From Pedococcus dokdonensis (GTDB lineage Bacteria > Actinomycetota > Actinomycetes > Actinomycetales > Dermatophilaceae), in contig NZ_LT629711.1 of the NCBI RefSeq assembly GCF_900104525.1, positions 3,878,065-3,942,064 on the forward strand: a stretch of 64,000 nt of DNA, read 5' to 3'. Below, piece by piece: positions 1 to 9,438 of this stretch. The notes under the pieces are model-generated. The model saw only the letters and a list, made by a program, of their open reading frames with translations, searched no databases and had not been told where the DNA came from. The position numbers were made by a program, and so were the translations under genes. Each line of letters opens with the position of its first letter. Positions within the stretch are counted from its first letter, which is position 1.

Positions 1-1
1 C

Positions 2-1732
2 CCGGACGTGGGGGGTGGCTTCGGTGGCAAGCTCCAGCACACCCCCGAAGAGGTCCTCACGGTCCTCGCTGCGCGACACGTGGGCAAGCCGTGCAAGTAC
101 ACCGAGACCCGCAGCGAGTCGCTCCTGTCGGCTCACCACGGGCGCGACCAGTGGCAGAAGCTCACCCTGACCGCGACCAAGGACGGCACGGTCACCGGGC
201 TCAAGGTCGACCTGCTGGCCGACATGGGGGCCTACCTCGGGCTGGTCACGTCCGGCATACCGGTGCTCGGCGCGTTCATGTTCAACGCGATCTACAAGTT
301 CCCCGCCTACCAGTTCAACTGCACCAACCTGTTCACCAACAAGACGTGGACCGACGCCTACCGCGGCGCCGGGCGGCCGGAGGCGACCTACGCCATCGAG
401 CGGCTGATGGACGAGCTGGCCGTCGAGGTCGGGGTCGACCCCCTGGAGATCAGGGAGAAGAACTGGATCAAGCACGAGGAGTTCCCGTTCACCACGGTGG
501 CCGGGATGACCTACGACTCGGGCAACTACGAGGCCGCGACCGCGCGGGCGCGAGAGCTCTTCGACTACGACGGGCTGCGGCGCGAGCAGCAGGAGCGTCG
601 CGACCGCAAGGACCCGGTCCAGCTGGGCATCGGTATCTCGACATTCACCGAGATGTGCGGTCTCGCGCCGTCCCGGGTCCTCGGAGCCCTGCGCTACGCC
701 GCAGGCGGGTGGGAGCACGCGACGGTGCGGATGCTGCCCACCGGCAAGGTCGAGGTGGTCACCGGCACCTCGCCCCACGGCCAGGGCCACGAGACGGTCT
801 GGAGCCAGATCATCGCCGACAAGCTCGGGGTCCCGTTCGAGGACGTCGAGGTGCTGCACGGCGACACCCAGATCGCCAGCCGCGGACTCGACACCTACGG
901 CTCGCGGTCGCTGGTCGTCGGTGGGCAGGCCCTCGTGATGGCGGCCGACCGGGTGATCGAGAAGGCCAAGCCCCATGCCGCGCACCTGCTCGAGGTGTCG
1001 GTCGAGGACATCGAGTTCTCCGGTGGCCAGTTCAAGGTCAAGGGCACGGACAACGGCAAGGCGATGGCCGAGGTGGTCTGGGCGGCCTTCGCGTCGCACG
1101 ACCTGGCCGAGGGGCTCGAGCCCACGCTGGACGCCGACGCCACCTACGACCCGGTGGACTTCTCCTTCCCCCACGGCACCCACCTGTGCGCCATGGAGGT
1201 CGACACCGAGACCGGTCAGGTGACGATGCGCAAGTACGTGTGCGTCGACGACATCGGCAACATCATGAACCCGCTCATCGTCGAGGGGCAGGTGCATGGC
1301 GGGCTCGTGCAGGGCATCGCCCAGGCACTCTGGGAGGAGGCGGTCTACGACGACCAGGGCACCCTGGTGTCGGGTTCGTTCGTCGACTACACGCTGCCCA
1401 CGGCCGCAGACACGATCTCGTTCGTCACCGACAACACCGTCTCCCCGTCGACGACGAACGACCTCGGGGCCAAGGGGGTCGGCGAGGCGGGCTGCATCGC
1501 CTCCACCCCGGCTGTCGTCAACGCCGTCGTCGACGCGCTGCGGCCGATGGGGATCAACGACATCCGGATGCCGTGCACCCCGGAGCGGGTCTGGCGGGCG
1601 ATCCAGTCCGCCGGCGCGAACCAATCCGACGCCACCACCGGTGACGCCCAGCCGCACTTCGACGCGGCGGCCCCCAACCAGGACGAGCCGGGCGGTCCAG
1701 CCGGCACCGCGACGAACGGAGCAGACCAGTGA
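2..1732 (+). CDS. Molybdenum hydroxylase large subunit, form II CoxL-like (5' partial)
   Basis: Molybdopterin-binding catalytic subunit of a xanthine dehydrogenase/CO dehydrogenase-family enzyme, cytoplasmic, acting with an FAD subunit and an iron-sulfur subunit. The frame is open to the window edge and starts inside the conserved PDVGGGFGGK motif, so the N-terminal part is missing. AYRGAGR at 356-376 is the form II signature; true CO dehydrogenases (form I) carry AYRCSFR. HGQGHET and, near the C-terminus, GVGEAG with the catalytic Glu (1484-1486) are present. The stop overlaps the FAD-subunit start. Substrate is unknown; oxidation of CO is not supported by the active-site loop. Confidence 0.9.
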   Translation, partial: PDVGGGFGGKLQHTPEEVLTVLAARHVGKPCKYTETRSESLLSAHHGRDQWQKLTLTATKDGTVTGLKVDLLADMGAYLGLVTSGIPVLGAFMFNAIYKFPAYQFNCTNLFTNKTWTDAYRGAGRPEATYAIERLMDELAVEVGVDPLEIREKNWIKHEEFPFTTVAGMTYDSGNYEAATARARELFDYDGLRREQQERRDRKDPVQLGIGISTFTEMCGLAPSRVLGALRYAAGGWEHATVRMLPTGKVEVVTGTSPHGQGHETVWSQIIADKLGVPFEDVEVLHGDTQIASRGLDTYGSRSLVVGGQALVMAADRVIEKAKPHAAHLLEVSVEDIEFSGGQFKVKGTDNGKAMAEVVWAAFASHDLAEGLEPTLDADATYDPVDFSFPHGTHLCAMEVDTETGQVTMRKYVCVDDIGNIMNPLIVEGQVHGGLVQGIAQALWEEAVYDDQGTLVSGSFVDYTLPTAADTISFVTDNTVSPSTTNDLGAKGVGEAGCIASTPAVVNAVVDALRPMGINDIRMPCTPERVWRAIQSAGANQSDATTGDAQPHFDAAAPNQDEPGGPAGTATNGADQ

Positions 1733-2583
1733 TCCCCGCAGCGTTCGACTACGTCGCGCCCACCTCTGTCGCCGACGCGCTCGCCGCCATGGCGGAGGCC
1801 GGTGACGAGGGCAAGGTGCTGGCCGGCGGGCAGAGCCTGCTGCCGATCCTGCGGATGCGGCTCAACGCCCCGGAGAAGGTCATCGACCTCGGCCGGATCG
1901 AGGAGCTCAAGGGAGTGTCCGAGGACGGCGACCACGTGGTGATCGGTGCGATGACCACGTATGCCGACGTGCTGGCGAGCGACCTCGTGCGTCAGCACGC
2001 GGGGGTGCTCACCGACGCGATCGCCGAGGTGGCCGACCCGCAGATCCGGCACCGTGGCACGGTCGGTGGCGCCCTGGTCCACGCCGACCCCGCCGGTGAC
2101 GTCGGGGCGCCGGCCCTCGCGCTCGACACCGAGTTCGTCATCACCGGCAGCGGTGGTGAGCGACGGGTCGCCGCCGCCGACTTCTTCCAGGACCTCTTCG
2201 AGACGGCCGTGGGAGAGGGTGAGCTGCTCACCGCCATCCGGATCCCGAAGCACACCGGATGGGGGCACCGCTACGAGAAGTTCGTCAGGGTGTCCCACCA
2301 GTGGTCGATCGTCGCGGTCGCGGCGACGGTCCGGGTCGACGGCGGCAGCATCGCCGAGGCGCGGATCGGCCTGACCAACATGGGCTCGACCCCGCTGCGG
2401 GCCACGAGCGTCGAGCAGGCTCTCGTGGGTGCGTCGGCGACGGACGAAGCAGTCCGCGCGGCGTGTGCCGCCGCGGCCGACGGCACCAACCCGCCGTCGG
2501 ACCTCAACGGTGACGCCGACTACCGCAAGCACCTGGCGACGGTGCTGACCCGGCGAGCCGTCCTGGCCGCGGCAGGCGGGTGA
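1729..2583 (+). CDS. Molybdenum hydroxylase FAD-binding subunit, CoxM-like
   Basis: FAD-binding middle subunit that passes electrons from the iron-sulfur subunit onward. The 284 residues match the usual family size. The two flavin-binding motifs are visible: AGGQSLLPILRMRL near residue 30 and TVGGALVHADPAGD near residue 105. The GTG start overlaps the TGA of the large subunit, implying translational coupling. Order here is L-M-G; the small iron-sulfur subunit gene is not in the window and would be expected upstream. Confidence 0.92.
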   Translation: MIPAAFDYVAPTSVADALAAMAEAGDEGKVLAGGQSLLPILRMRLNAPEKVIDLGRIEELKGVSEDGDHVVIGAMTTYADVLASDLVRQHAGVLTDAIAEVADPQIRHRGTVGGALVHADPAGDVGAPALALDTEFVITGSGGERRVAAADFFQDLFETAVGEGELLTAIRIPKHTGWGHRYEKFVRVSHQWSIVAVAATVRVDGGSIAEARIGLTNMGSTPLRATSVEQALVGASATDEAVRAACAAAADGTNPPSDLNGDADYRKHLATVLTRRAVLAAAGG

Positions 2584-2587
2584 GCCC

Positions 2588-3427
2588 GTGGAGCTGAACC
2601 ACTCCTTCACCGTGCCCGCGGACGTCGCGACCACCTGGGCGACCTTCATGGACCTGCCCCTGGTCGGCGGCTGCTTCCCCGGCGCCACCGTCACGGAGGT
2701 GACGGAGGAGGGCTTCGCGGGCACGGTGAAGGTCAAGCTCGGCCCGATCGCGCTGGTCTACTCGGGCACCGGGTCCTTCCTCGAGCGCGACGACACTGCG
2801 CACCGGGCCGTGATCGAGGCCAAGGGCAAGGACAAGCGGGGCAACGGCACGGCCGGGGCCACCGTCACGATCCAGCTCTCCGAGGCGGGTGCCGGCTCGA
2901 CCCGCGCCGACGTGCAGACCGACCTGGCGGTGACCGGCAAGCCGGCGCAGTTCGGCCGGGGCGTCATGCAGGACGTCTCCGACAAGCTGCTCGGCCAGTT
3001 CATCGCGTGCATCGAGGGCAAGATCGGCGACGCCACCCCGGTCGCAGGCCCCGCGCGGCCCGAGGGGGCCGAGGGCCCGGTCTCCCAGGCGCCGGGCGGC
3101 GACCCGGCCGGGAAAGCGGGCGATGGGCCGGTTTCCGAGGCTGCCCCGGCCGACGTCGTCCCGCCCGGGGACGCTGCTCCGACGCCGGCTCCCGCCGTCG
3201 CCGAGGCGCCGCCCGCCCCGGCCGCACCGCCTCCCGCCCCGGCCGCACCGCCTCCCGCCGCAGCGGCGCCACCACCTCGGTCGGTCCCGGCGGCGAAGCA
3301 GGACGACGCCCTCGACCTGGGGTCCACCGTCCTCCCGGTCCTGCTGAAGTCCTACGGCAAGCAGGTCGCGATCGGCGTCGTGGTCGTCGTCGCGGTGATC
3401 GTGATCTGGCGGGCGATGAGCGGCTGA
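2588..3427 (+). CDS. CoxG-like SRPBCC protein with C-terminal membrane anchor
   Basis: CoxG family protein, 279 residues. The first ~150 residues form the SRPBCC/CoxG fold (starts MELNHSFTVPADVATTWATF). An Ala/Pro-rich linker follows (about 160-235), then a single hydrophobic segment near the C-terminus (VAIGVVVVVAVIVIW) that should anchor it in the membrane. Known CoxG recruits the CO dehydrogenase complex to the membrane; a similar docking role here is inferred. GTG start four bases after the coxM-like stop, so part of the same operon. Confidence 0.85.
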   Translation: MELNHSFTVPADVATTWATFMDLPLVGGCFPGATVTEVTEEGFAGTVKVKLGPIALVYSGTGSFLERDDTAHRAVIEAKGKDKRGNGTAGATVTIQLSEAGAGSTRADVQTDLAVTGKPAQFGRGVMQDVSDKLLGQFIACIEGKIGDATPVAGPARPEGAEGPVSQAPGGDPAGKAGDGPVSEAAPADVVPPGDAAPTPAPAVAEAPPAPAAPPPAPAAPPPAAAAPPPRSVPAAKQDDALDLGSTVLPVLLKSYGKQVAIGVVVVVAVIVIWRAMSG

Positions 3428-3470
3428 GCCGGCCACCCGGCATACCGGCGCCACCCGTCCCGCCACCCCT

Positions 3471-3540
3471 CGCAAAACGGCGGTTGCGCGCACTTCCGCC
3501 CAGCAACAGCTGGGCGGAAGGCGACGCAACCGCCGTTTTG
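3471..3540 (+). terminator. Long two-part hairpin after the cox-like operon
   Basis: Outer arms CAAAACGGCGGTTGCG (3473-3488) and CGCAACCGCCGTTTTG (3525-3540) are perfectly complementary. They enclose a second stem CTTCCGCCCAGC/GCTGGGCGGAAG (3493-3504 and 3509-3520) with an AACA loop. It follows coxG and precedes aroQ, so it probably ends the cox-like transcript. A CGGCATAC octamer lies just upstream at 3438. Confidence 0.6.
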
Positions 3541-3724
3541 TCGTCAGCACCGGGCGCCGACCCGCCCAAACGGATGAGGACCGGGTCATCCGGTCATGTG
3601 GACCTGCGGTGACCTACCCTGAAAGTGAACGGCGGCGTGGAAGGGTGACCGGCTAGGCGCCACCCTGAGCGCCATCCCACCGCCGCGGCCCCGCGGCACC
3701 CTGCCAGCACAGGAGCGCGCCACG

Positions 3725-4177
3725 ATGAGCGAGCCGCAGACCGTCGTCGTCCTCAACGGACCGAACCTCAACCTGCTCGGCGAGCGCGAGCCGGAGGTGT
3801 ACGGCTCCGACACCCTCGCCGAGATCGAGGCACTGTGCCGCAAGGCCGCCGGCCTGGCCGGGCTGGAGATCGACTTCCGCCAGAGCAACCACGAGGGTGC
3901 CCTGATCGACGCCATCCACGAGGCCCGCAAGACGGCCGTGGGCATCGTCATCAACGCCGGTGCCTACACGCACACCTCGATCGCACTGCGCGACGCCCTG
4001 GCCGCCGTGAGCCTGCCGGTCTTCGAGGTGCACCTCACGAACGTGCACGCCCGCGAGGAGTTCCGGCACCACTCCTACCTGTCGGCGGTGTCCGACGGCG
4101 TGATCATGGGCTGTGGCCCGAGCGGCTACGCCTACGCGATCGCCCGCATCTCCGAGCTGATCGACGACCGCCACTGA
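3725..4177 (+). CDS. aroQ: 3-dehydroquinate dehydratase, type II
   Basis: Shikimate pathway enzyme converting 3-dehydroquinate to 3-dehydroshikimate; type II enzymes are small dodecamers in the cytoplasm. The 150 residues fit the family length. Motifs in order: [17 protein letters not shown] with the catalytic Tyr, the substrate loop [33 protein letters not shown] with the catalytic His region, and [11 protein letters not shown]. It stands alone, away from other aro genes. Confidence 0.96.
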   Translation: MSEPQTVVVLNGPNLNLLGEREPEVYGSDTLAEIEALCRKAAGLAGLEIDFRQSNHEGALIDAIHEARKTAVGIVINAGAYTHTSIALRDALAAVSLPVFEVHLTNVHAREEFRHHSYLSAVSDGVIMGCGPSGYAYAIARISELIDDRH

Positions 4178-4214
4178 GCCACCGGGGACTGCGTCCCCTG
4201 CAAGACTGCGGGGC

Positions 4215-5402
4215 ATGACCCCTACGCCCCTCGACCCGATGGACCTCGCGGGCATCGACGACCTGCTCTCCGACGAGGAGAAGGCGGTCCGCGGCACCGT
4301 CCGCACGTTCCTGGACCGGCGCGTGGAGCCGTTCGTCGCCGACTGGTTCGAGCGCGGTGAGGTCGACGACGTCCGGGGACTGACCCAGGAGCTGGGCGCC
4401 CTCGGCCTGCTCGGGATGCACCTCGAGGGCTACGGCTGCGCGGGCATGAGCGCCGTCGACTACGGGCTCGCGTGCCTGGAGCTCGAGGCGACCGACTCCG
4501 GCATCCGCAGCCTGGTGTCGGTGCAGGGGTCGCTGGCGATGTTCGCGATCCACCGCTGGGGCACCGAGGAGCACAAGCAGCGCTGGCTGCCGCTGATGGC
4601 GACCGGGGAGGCGATCGGCTGCTTCGGGCTGACCGAGCCGGACCACGGCTCCGACCCCGCCTCGATGCGCACGAGGGCCCGCCGGGACGGCGACGACTGG
4701 GTGCTGGACGGGTCGAAGATGTGGATCACCAACGGCTCGATCGCCGATGTCGCGGTGGTCTGGGCCAATGCCGGTGAGGAGCACGGCGGGATCCGCGGCT
4801 TCGTGGTGCCGACCGACACCGCTGGCTTCTCGGCCCCGGAGATCAAGCACAAGCTGTCGTTGCGTGCGTCGGTGACCAGCGAGCTGGTGCTCGACGGCGT
4901 GCGGCTGCCGGCGGAGGCGGTGTTCCCGGAGGTCCGCGGTCTGAAGGGGCCGCTCTCGTGCCTGTCCGAGGCCCGCTACGGCATCGTCTGGGGGTCGCTC
5001 GGTGCGGCTCGCTCCAGCCTCGACACCGCACGCCGCTACTCGATCGAGCGCGAGCAGTTCGGGCGGCCGCTGGCCGGCTTCCAGCTCACCCAGCAGAAGC
5101 TCGCCGACATGGCCCTCGAGCTGGTCAAGGGCCAGCTGCTGGCGCTGCACCTCGGCCGCCGCAAGGACGCCGGCACCCTGCGGCCCGAGCAGGTCAGCCT
5201 CGGCAAGCTGAACAACATCCGCGAGGCGATCGAGATCTGCCGCACCTCCCGAACCATCTTGGGCGCCAACGGGATCAGCCTTGAGTACCCCGTCATCCGG
5301 CACATGAACAACCTCGAGTCGGTGCTCACCTACGAGGGCACCGTGGAGATGCACACACTCGTCGTCGGGCAGGCGATGACCGGGCAGCAGGCCTTCCGGT
5401 AG
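4215..5402 (+). CDS. Acyl-CoA dehydrogenase, glutaryl-CoA dehydrogenase type
   Basis: FAD-dependent acyl-CoA dehydrogenase, 395 residues, cytoplasmic. Sequence features favour the glutaryl-CoA subgroup: CFGLTEPDHGSDP and MWITNGSIADV in the middle beta domain, ARYGIVWGSLGAARSSL, and the C-terminal TYEGTVEMHTL whose Glu matches the catalytic base of glutaryl-CoA dehydrogenases. That reaction gives crotonyl-CoA in lysine and tryptophan breakdown. No electron-transfer partner is adjacent, and exact substrate is inferred from subgroup motifs only. Confidence 0.88.
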   Translation: MTPTPLDPMDLAGIDDLLSDEEKAVRGTVRTFLDRRVEPFVADWFERGEVDDVRGLTQELGALGLLGMHLEGYGCAGMSAVDYGLACLELEATDSGIRSLVSVQGSLAMFAIHRWGTEEHKQRWLPLMATGEAIGCFGLTEPDHGSDPASMRTRARRDGDDWVLDGSKMWITNGSIADVAVVWANAGEEHGGIRGFVVPTDTAGFSAPEIKHKLSLRASVTSELVLDGVRLPAEAVFPEVRGLKGPLSCLSEARYGIVWGSLGAARSSLDTARRYSIEREQFGRPLAGFQLTQQKLADMALELVKGQLLALHLGRRKDAGTLRPEQVSLGKLNNIREAIEICRTSRTILGANGISLEYPVIRHMNNLESVLTYEGTVEMHTLVVGQAMTGQQAFR

Positions 5403-5551
5403 GACCGTGTGACACGGTGCCAGGCGAGCACTCCGGAATGCCTTCGCGCGGGCCCGGCCGCACGGCATACCCTCGATTTTCGGTGCGGGCTCCCGACCGT
5501 GTAGTCTCACCGTCGCACTTCCGCGCGGGTCCGCCCGCGAGGTCCGTGCCC

Positions 5552-5624
5552 GCCCCCTTAGCTCAGTCGGCAGAGCGTTTCCATGGTAAGGAAAAGGTCG
5601 TCGGTTCGATTCCGACAGGGGGCT
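5552..5624 (+). tRNA. tRNA-Thr (anticodon GGT)
   Basis: A full cloverleaf can be drawn: acceptor GCCCCCT pairs with AGGGGGC, D-stem GCTC/GAGC, anticodon stem TTTCC/GGAAA with loop ATGGTAA, T-stem GTCGG/CCGAC with loop TTCGATT. The anticodon GGT reads Thr codons ACC/ACU. CCA is not encoded. It is followed 32 bases later by tRNA-Met, as in mycobacteria before rpmG. Confidence 0.97.
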
Positions 5625-5656
5625 CTGGGAAGTTCGTCGCAAGGCGCACGCCCCAT

Positions 5657-5730
5657 GGCGGGGTAGCTCAGCTGGTTAGAGCGCACGACTCATAATCGTG
5701 AGGTCGCGGGATCGAGCCCCGCTCCCGCTA
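5657..5730 (+). tRNA. tRNA-Met (anticodon CAT)
   Basis: Acceptor GGCGGGG pairs with TCCCGCT (two G-U pairs), D-stem GCTC/GAGC, anticodon stem CACGA/TCGTG with loop CTCATAA, T-stem GCGGG/CCCGC. Anticodon CAT. Its G1-U72 acceptor pair is weak but formed, unlike the mispaired first position of initiator tRNA, and synteny supports elongator Met. A tRNA-Ile with modified CAT cannot be fully excluded. Confidence 0.9.
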
Positions 5731-5857
5731 CAGCCGCGATTTCAGGATTCACCCTGGACTCGCGTATTCTGATGCGTCGTTGCCCGTCCCACCTGGGCAG
5801 CCCACATTCTGTACGTAAGACAACAGACCACCAGTCAGTTCGAGAGCAGGTTGCCCC

Positions 5858-6028
5858 GTGGCTAGCAAGAGCGCAGACGTCCGCCCCAAGATCACCTTGG
5901 CGTGCGTGGATTGCAAGGAGCGCAACTACATCACCAAGAAGAACCGTCGGAACAACCCCGACCGCCTGGAGATGAAGAAGTTCTGCCCGCGCGACGGCAA
6001 GCACACCGTGCACCGCGAGACCCGCTGA
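5858..6028 (+). CDS. rpmG: 50S ribosomal protein L33
   Basis: Small 56-residue large-subunit protein. GTG start; the protein begins [19 protein letters not shown] and ends KHTVHRETR, typical of actinobacterial L33. The N-terminal CxxC (CVDC) is intact. The second pair is broken: the sequence reads FCPRDGKH where zinc-type L33 has CPxCG, so only three of the four usual zinc ligands remain. Position after tRNA-Thr/tRNA-Met and before the hadA homologue matches the mycobacterial rpmG2 locus. A hairpin terminator follows. Confidence 0.95.
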   Translation: MASKSADVRPKITLACVDCKERNYITKKNRRNNPDRLEMKKFCPRDGKHTVHRETR

Positions 6029-6044
6029 CCTGACGCGCCTCGAC

Positions 6045-6078
6045 AGCCGCCCCGGACGATCCGTCCCGGGCGGCTTTG
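6045..6078 (+). terminator. Intrinsic terminator after rpmG
   Basis: Arms AGCCGCCC (6045-6052) and GGGCGGCT (6068-6075) pair perfectly; after one mismatch GGAC/GTCC extends the stem. A short T-run (TTTG) follows. It sits 16 bases after the rpmG stop and before hadA. Confidence 0.75.
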
Positions 6079-6112
6079 TCGTCCCTGCGGGGGTGCGCAA
6101 TAGGGTGGGGCC

Positions 6113-6559
6113 ATGGCCGTGAACGCAGACTTCGCAGGGCGCAGCTACCCACCCAGTGGCCCGTATCTCGTGGACGCGGCGATGCTCGCGGCGTTCGCCT
6201 CCGCGGTGGGCTCCCAGGACCCGGTGCACACCTCGGCCGAGGCCGCGCAGGCGGCGGGCTACCGCGACGTGATCGCGCCGCCGACCTTCGCGGTGACGAT
6301 CGCCCAGCAGTGCGACGCCGTGTTCGTCCAGGACCCCGAGGCCGGCATCGACTACAGCCGCGTGGTGCACGGCGAGCAGCGGTTCGTGCACCACCGCCCG
6401 ATCACGGCCGGGGACTCGGTGGTCGGCACCCTCACCGTCGACTCCGTGCGCGAGGCCGGTGGCCACGCGATGGTCACCACCCGCACCGAGCTCACCACCG
6501 AGGACGGCGAGGCGCTCTGCACCTCGACCTCCACCATCGTCATCCGAGGAGGGGAGTGA
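6113..6559 (+). CDS. hadA: HadA-like MaoC N-terminal dehydratase subunit
   Basis: Non-catalytic-type MaoC/FAS1-like dehydratase domain protein of 148 residues (UPF0336 style). Segments RSYPPSGPYLVD, DVIAPPTFAV, VVHGEQRFVHHRPITAGD and TTRTELTTEDGEA are characteristic. In mycobacteria HadA pairs with HadB as a (3R)-hydroxyacyl-ACP dehydratase of FAS II. Here the same gene order after rpmG suggests the same heterodimer, but mycolic acid synthesis should not be assumed. The hadB start lies two bases after this stop, so the pair is coupled. Confidence 0.85.
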   Translation: MAVNADFAGRSYPPSGPYLVDAAMLAAFASAVGSQDPVHTSAEAAQAAGYRDVIAPPTFAVTIAQQCDAVFVQDPEAGIDYSRVVHGEQRFVHHRPITAGDSVVGTLTVDSVREAGGHAMVTTRTELTTEDGEALCTSTSTIVIRGGE

Positions 6560-6561
6560 CC

Positions 6562-6984
6562 GTGGCTGCGCGCACCCTGGCCCAGGCCACCGCCGGCGAC
6601 ACCATCGGCCCGGTCACCCTGCCCGTCGGCCGCGAGACCCTCGTCGCCTACGCGAACGCCTCGGGCGACCAGAACCCGATCCACCAGGACGAGGACTTCG
6701 CGAAGTCGGTCGGCCTGCCCGACGTCATCGCCCACGGCATGTGGACCATGGGCGCGGCCGGTGCGGTCGTCGAGGAGTGGGCCGGCGACGGTGGTCGGGT
6801 CGTCGAGTTCGGCACCCGGTTCACCAAGCCCGTGGTCGTCCCGCAGGGCGGTGGCTCGGTCGAGGTCACGGGGGTGGTGAAGTCCGTCGACGAGCAGACC
6901 CGTCGCGCGACCGTCGAGCTGACCGCCACGAGCGAGGGTGCCAAGGTGCTCGGACGCTGCATCGCCGTCGTCCAGCTCGACTGA
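6562..6984 (+). CDS. hadB: HadB-like MaoC dehydratase subunit (catalytic)
   Basis: Catalytic partner of the upstream HadA-like protein, 140 residues, hot-dog fold. The hydratase motif is visible as SGDQNPIHQDEDFAKSVGLP followed by DVIAHGMWTMG; the Asp and His of this motif are the MaoC catalytic pair. GTG start at 6562 was chosen because it follows the hadA stop by two bases with a GGAGGGG ribosome site. No hadC homologue is present; murB follows instead. Confidence 0.86.
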   Translation: MAARTLAQATAGDTIGPVTLPVGRETLVAYANASGDQNPIHQDEDFAKSVGLPDVIAHGMWTMGAAGAVVEEWAGDGGRVVEFGTRFTKPVVVPQGGGSVEVTGVVKSVDEQTRRATVELTATSEGAKVLGRCIAVVQLD

Positions 6985-7085
6985 CCACCCACCAGCACAC
7001 ACCGAACCCGTCGAAGGGGCCGGTACGTTCGGTCCCCGCTGCAAGGTCCGGTCCCACCGGCCCCAGTCCAGAGAGAGCGCGCCCG

Positions 7086-8162
<1,077 letters not shown>

Positions 8163-8269
8163 GGTCAGGGTCGGCCGCGAGCTCTGACCCACGGGTGGCG
8201 CGCGAGCCGTAGGCCCAGCACCGGCAGCAGCTCCACCTCAAGAGCCCCCGACCCACCCCGGCCGGTGGT

Positions 8270-8345
8270 GTCGCTATCTCATGCAAAAGGCGAGTTAGCG
8301 CCACCCTGCAGCGGCGCTAACTCGCCTTTTGCATGAGGTAGCGAC
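8270..8345. repeat. Near-perfect 33-bp palindrome, convergent-gene junction
   Basis: Arms 8270-8302 and 8313-8345 match at 32 of 33 positions with a 10-nt loop. Each arm carries TCATGCAAAAGGCGAG inside a smaller partial palindrome (CGCTATCTC...GAGTTAGCG). It sits between convergent murB and the deaminase gene, so a bidirectional terminator role is plausible. A related single unit is at 13822-13856, so this is also a dispersed repeat. Confidence 0.8.
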
Positions 8346-8353
8346 GGGGCGGG

Positions 8354-9388
8354 TCAGTCGGTGGGCGGGGTCGCGAGCCAGGTGTCGATGTCGGCGAGCG
8401 CCGCTGCACGGACGTCGGCGGGGGCGCACGAGGCGGTGACCGAACCACGCGCGAGGGTGGCCAGCTCGTCGTCGGTGAACCCGAGGGCCTCTCGCGCCAG
8501 CTGGTACTGGTCGGCCAGCCGCGACCCGAACAGCAGCGGGTCGTCCGCCCCCAGGGCCACCGGTATGCCGTGCTCGACGATGGCGCGCAACGGCACCTCC
8601 GCGGTGCTTGCGTACACCCCCAGCGCGACGTTGCTGCGCGGGCACACCTCGAGCGCTACCCCCGACTCCGCCACCTGCTCCAGCACCCGGGGGTCCTCGA
8701 CGCTGCGCACGCCGTGGCCGATCCGGTCCGGCCGGATGGCTTCGAGGGTCGACTCCACGGCAGTGGGTCCGAGCAGCTCGCCGGCGTGCGGCACGAGGGC
8801 GAGCCCGGCCCGGCGGGCGATGCCGAAGGCCGGGGCGAACTCGGCGGTGACACCGCGACGTTCGTCGTTGCTCAACCCGAACCCGACCACGGTGCCGGGG
8901 TCGGAGCCGGCATGCTGCGCGGCGAGCCGGGCCAGCGTGCGCGCGTCGAGCGGGTGGCGGATCCGGCTGGCGGCCACGATGACGGCGACCTGCGTGGTCC
9001 CCTCCCGGGAGACGACGGCGGCCTCGTCGAGGACGATCTCGAGCGCCGGTGTGATGCCCCCGACGAACGGCGCGTAGGAGGTCGGGTCGACCTGGATCTC
9101 GAGCCAGCGCGACCCCTCGCTGGCGTCGTCGAGCGCGGCCTCGCGGACGATCCGGCGCAGGTCCGCCTCGTCGCGCACGCAGGCCCGTGCGGCGTCGTAC
9201 AGCCGCTGGAACCGGAACCAGCCGCGTTCGTCGCGGGCGCTCAACCGGGGCGGGTAGCCGGTGGTGAGCGCGTCGGGCAGCCGCAGGTGGTGCTTCTCGG
9301 CCAGCTCGCGCACGGTCTCGACGCGCATCGAGCCGGTGAAGTGCAGGTGCAGGTGCGCCTTGGGCAGGGTGGTCACCGGGCGCGGCAT
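8354..9388 (-). CDS. Adenosine deaminase family protein
   Basis: Metal-dependent purine deaminase of the amidohydrolase superfamily, 344 residues, likely hydrolysing adenosine or deoxyadenosine to inosine (or adenine to hypoxanthine). Visible motifs: metal-binding HLHLHF with KAHLH start, VPHAGE (general-acid Glu and His), DRIGHGVRS, EVCPRSNVAL and ALGADDPLLFGS with the metal-binding Asp pair. Start at 9388 gives MPRPVTTLPKAHLHLHF, right for the family. Choice between adenosine and adenine deaminase cannot be made from motifs alone. Confidence 0.85.
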   Translation of the reverse strand: MPRPVTTLPKAHLHLHFTGSMRVETVRELAEKHHLRLPDALTTGYPPRLSARDERGWFRFQRLYDAARACVRDEADLRRIVREAALDDASEGSRWLEIQVDPTSYAPFVGGITPALEIVLDEAAVVSREGTTQVAVIVAASRIRHPLDARTLARLAAQHAGSDPGTVVGFGLSNDERRGVTAEFAPAFGIARRAGLALVPHAGELLGPTAVESTLEAIRPDRIGHGVRSVEDPRVLEQVAESGVALEVCPRSNVALGVYASTAEVPLRAIVEHGIPVALGADDPLLFGSRLADQYQLAREALGFTDDELATLARGSVTASCAPADVRAAALADIDTWLATPPTD

Positions 9389-9438
9389 GCGAGGCAGTCT
9401 TGCACCCACCCCGCGACCACGCGGACCGGCCCCGCCGG

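Noticed and set aside
356..376. True aerobic CO dehydrogenase
   Set aside because: The loop is AYRGAGR, not the AYRCSFR required for the Cu-Mo site of form I enzymes.
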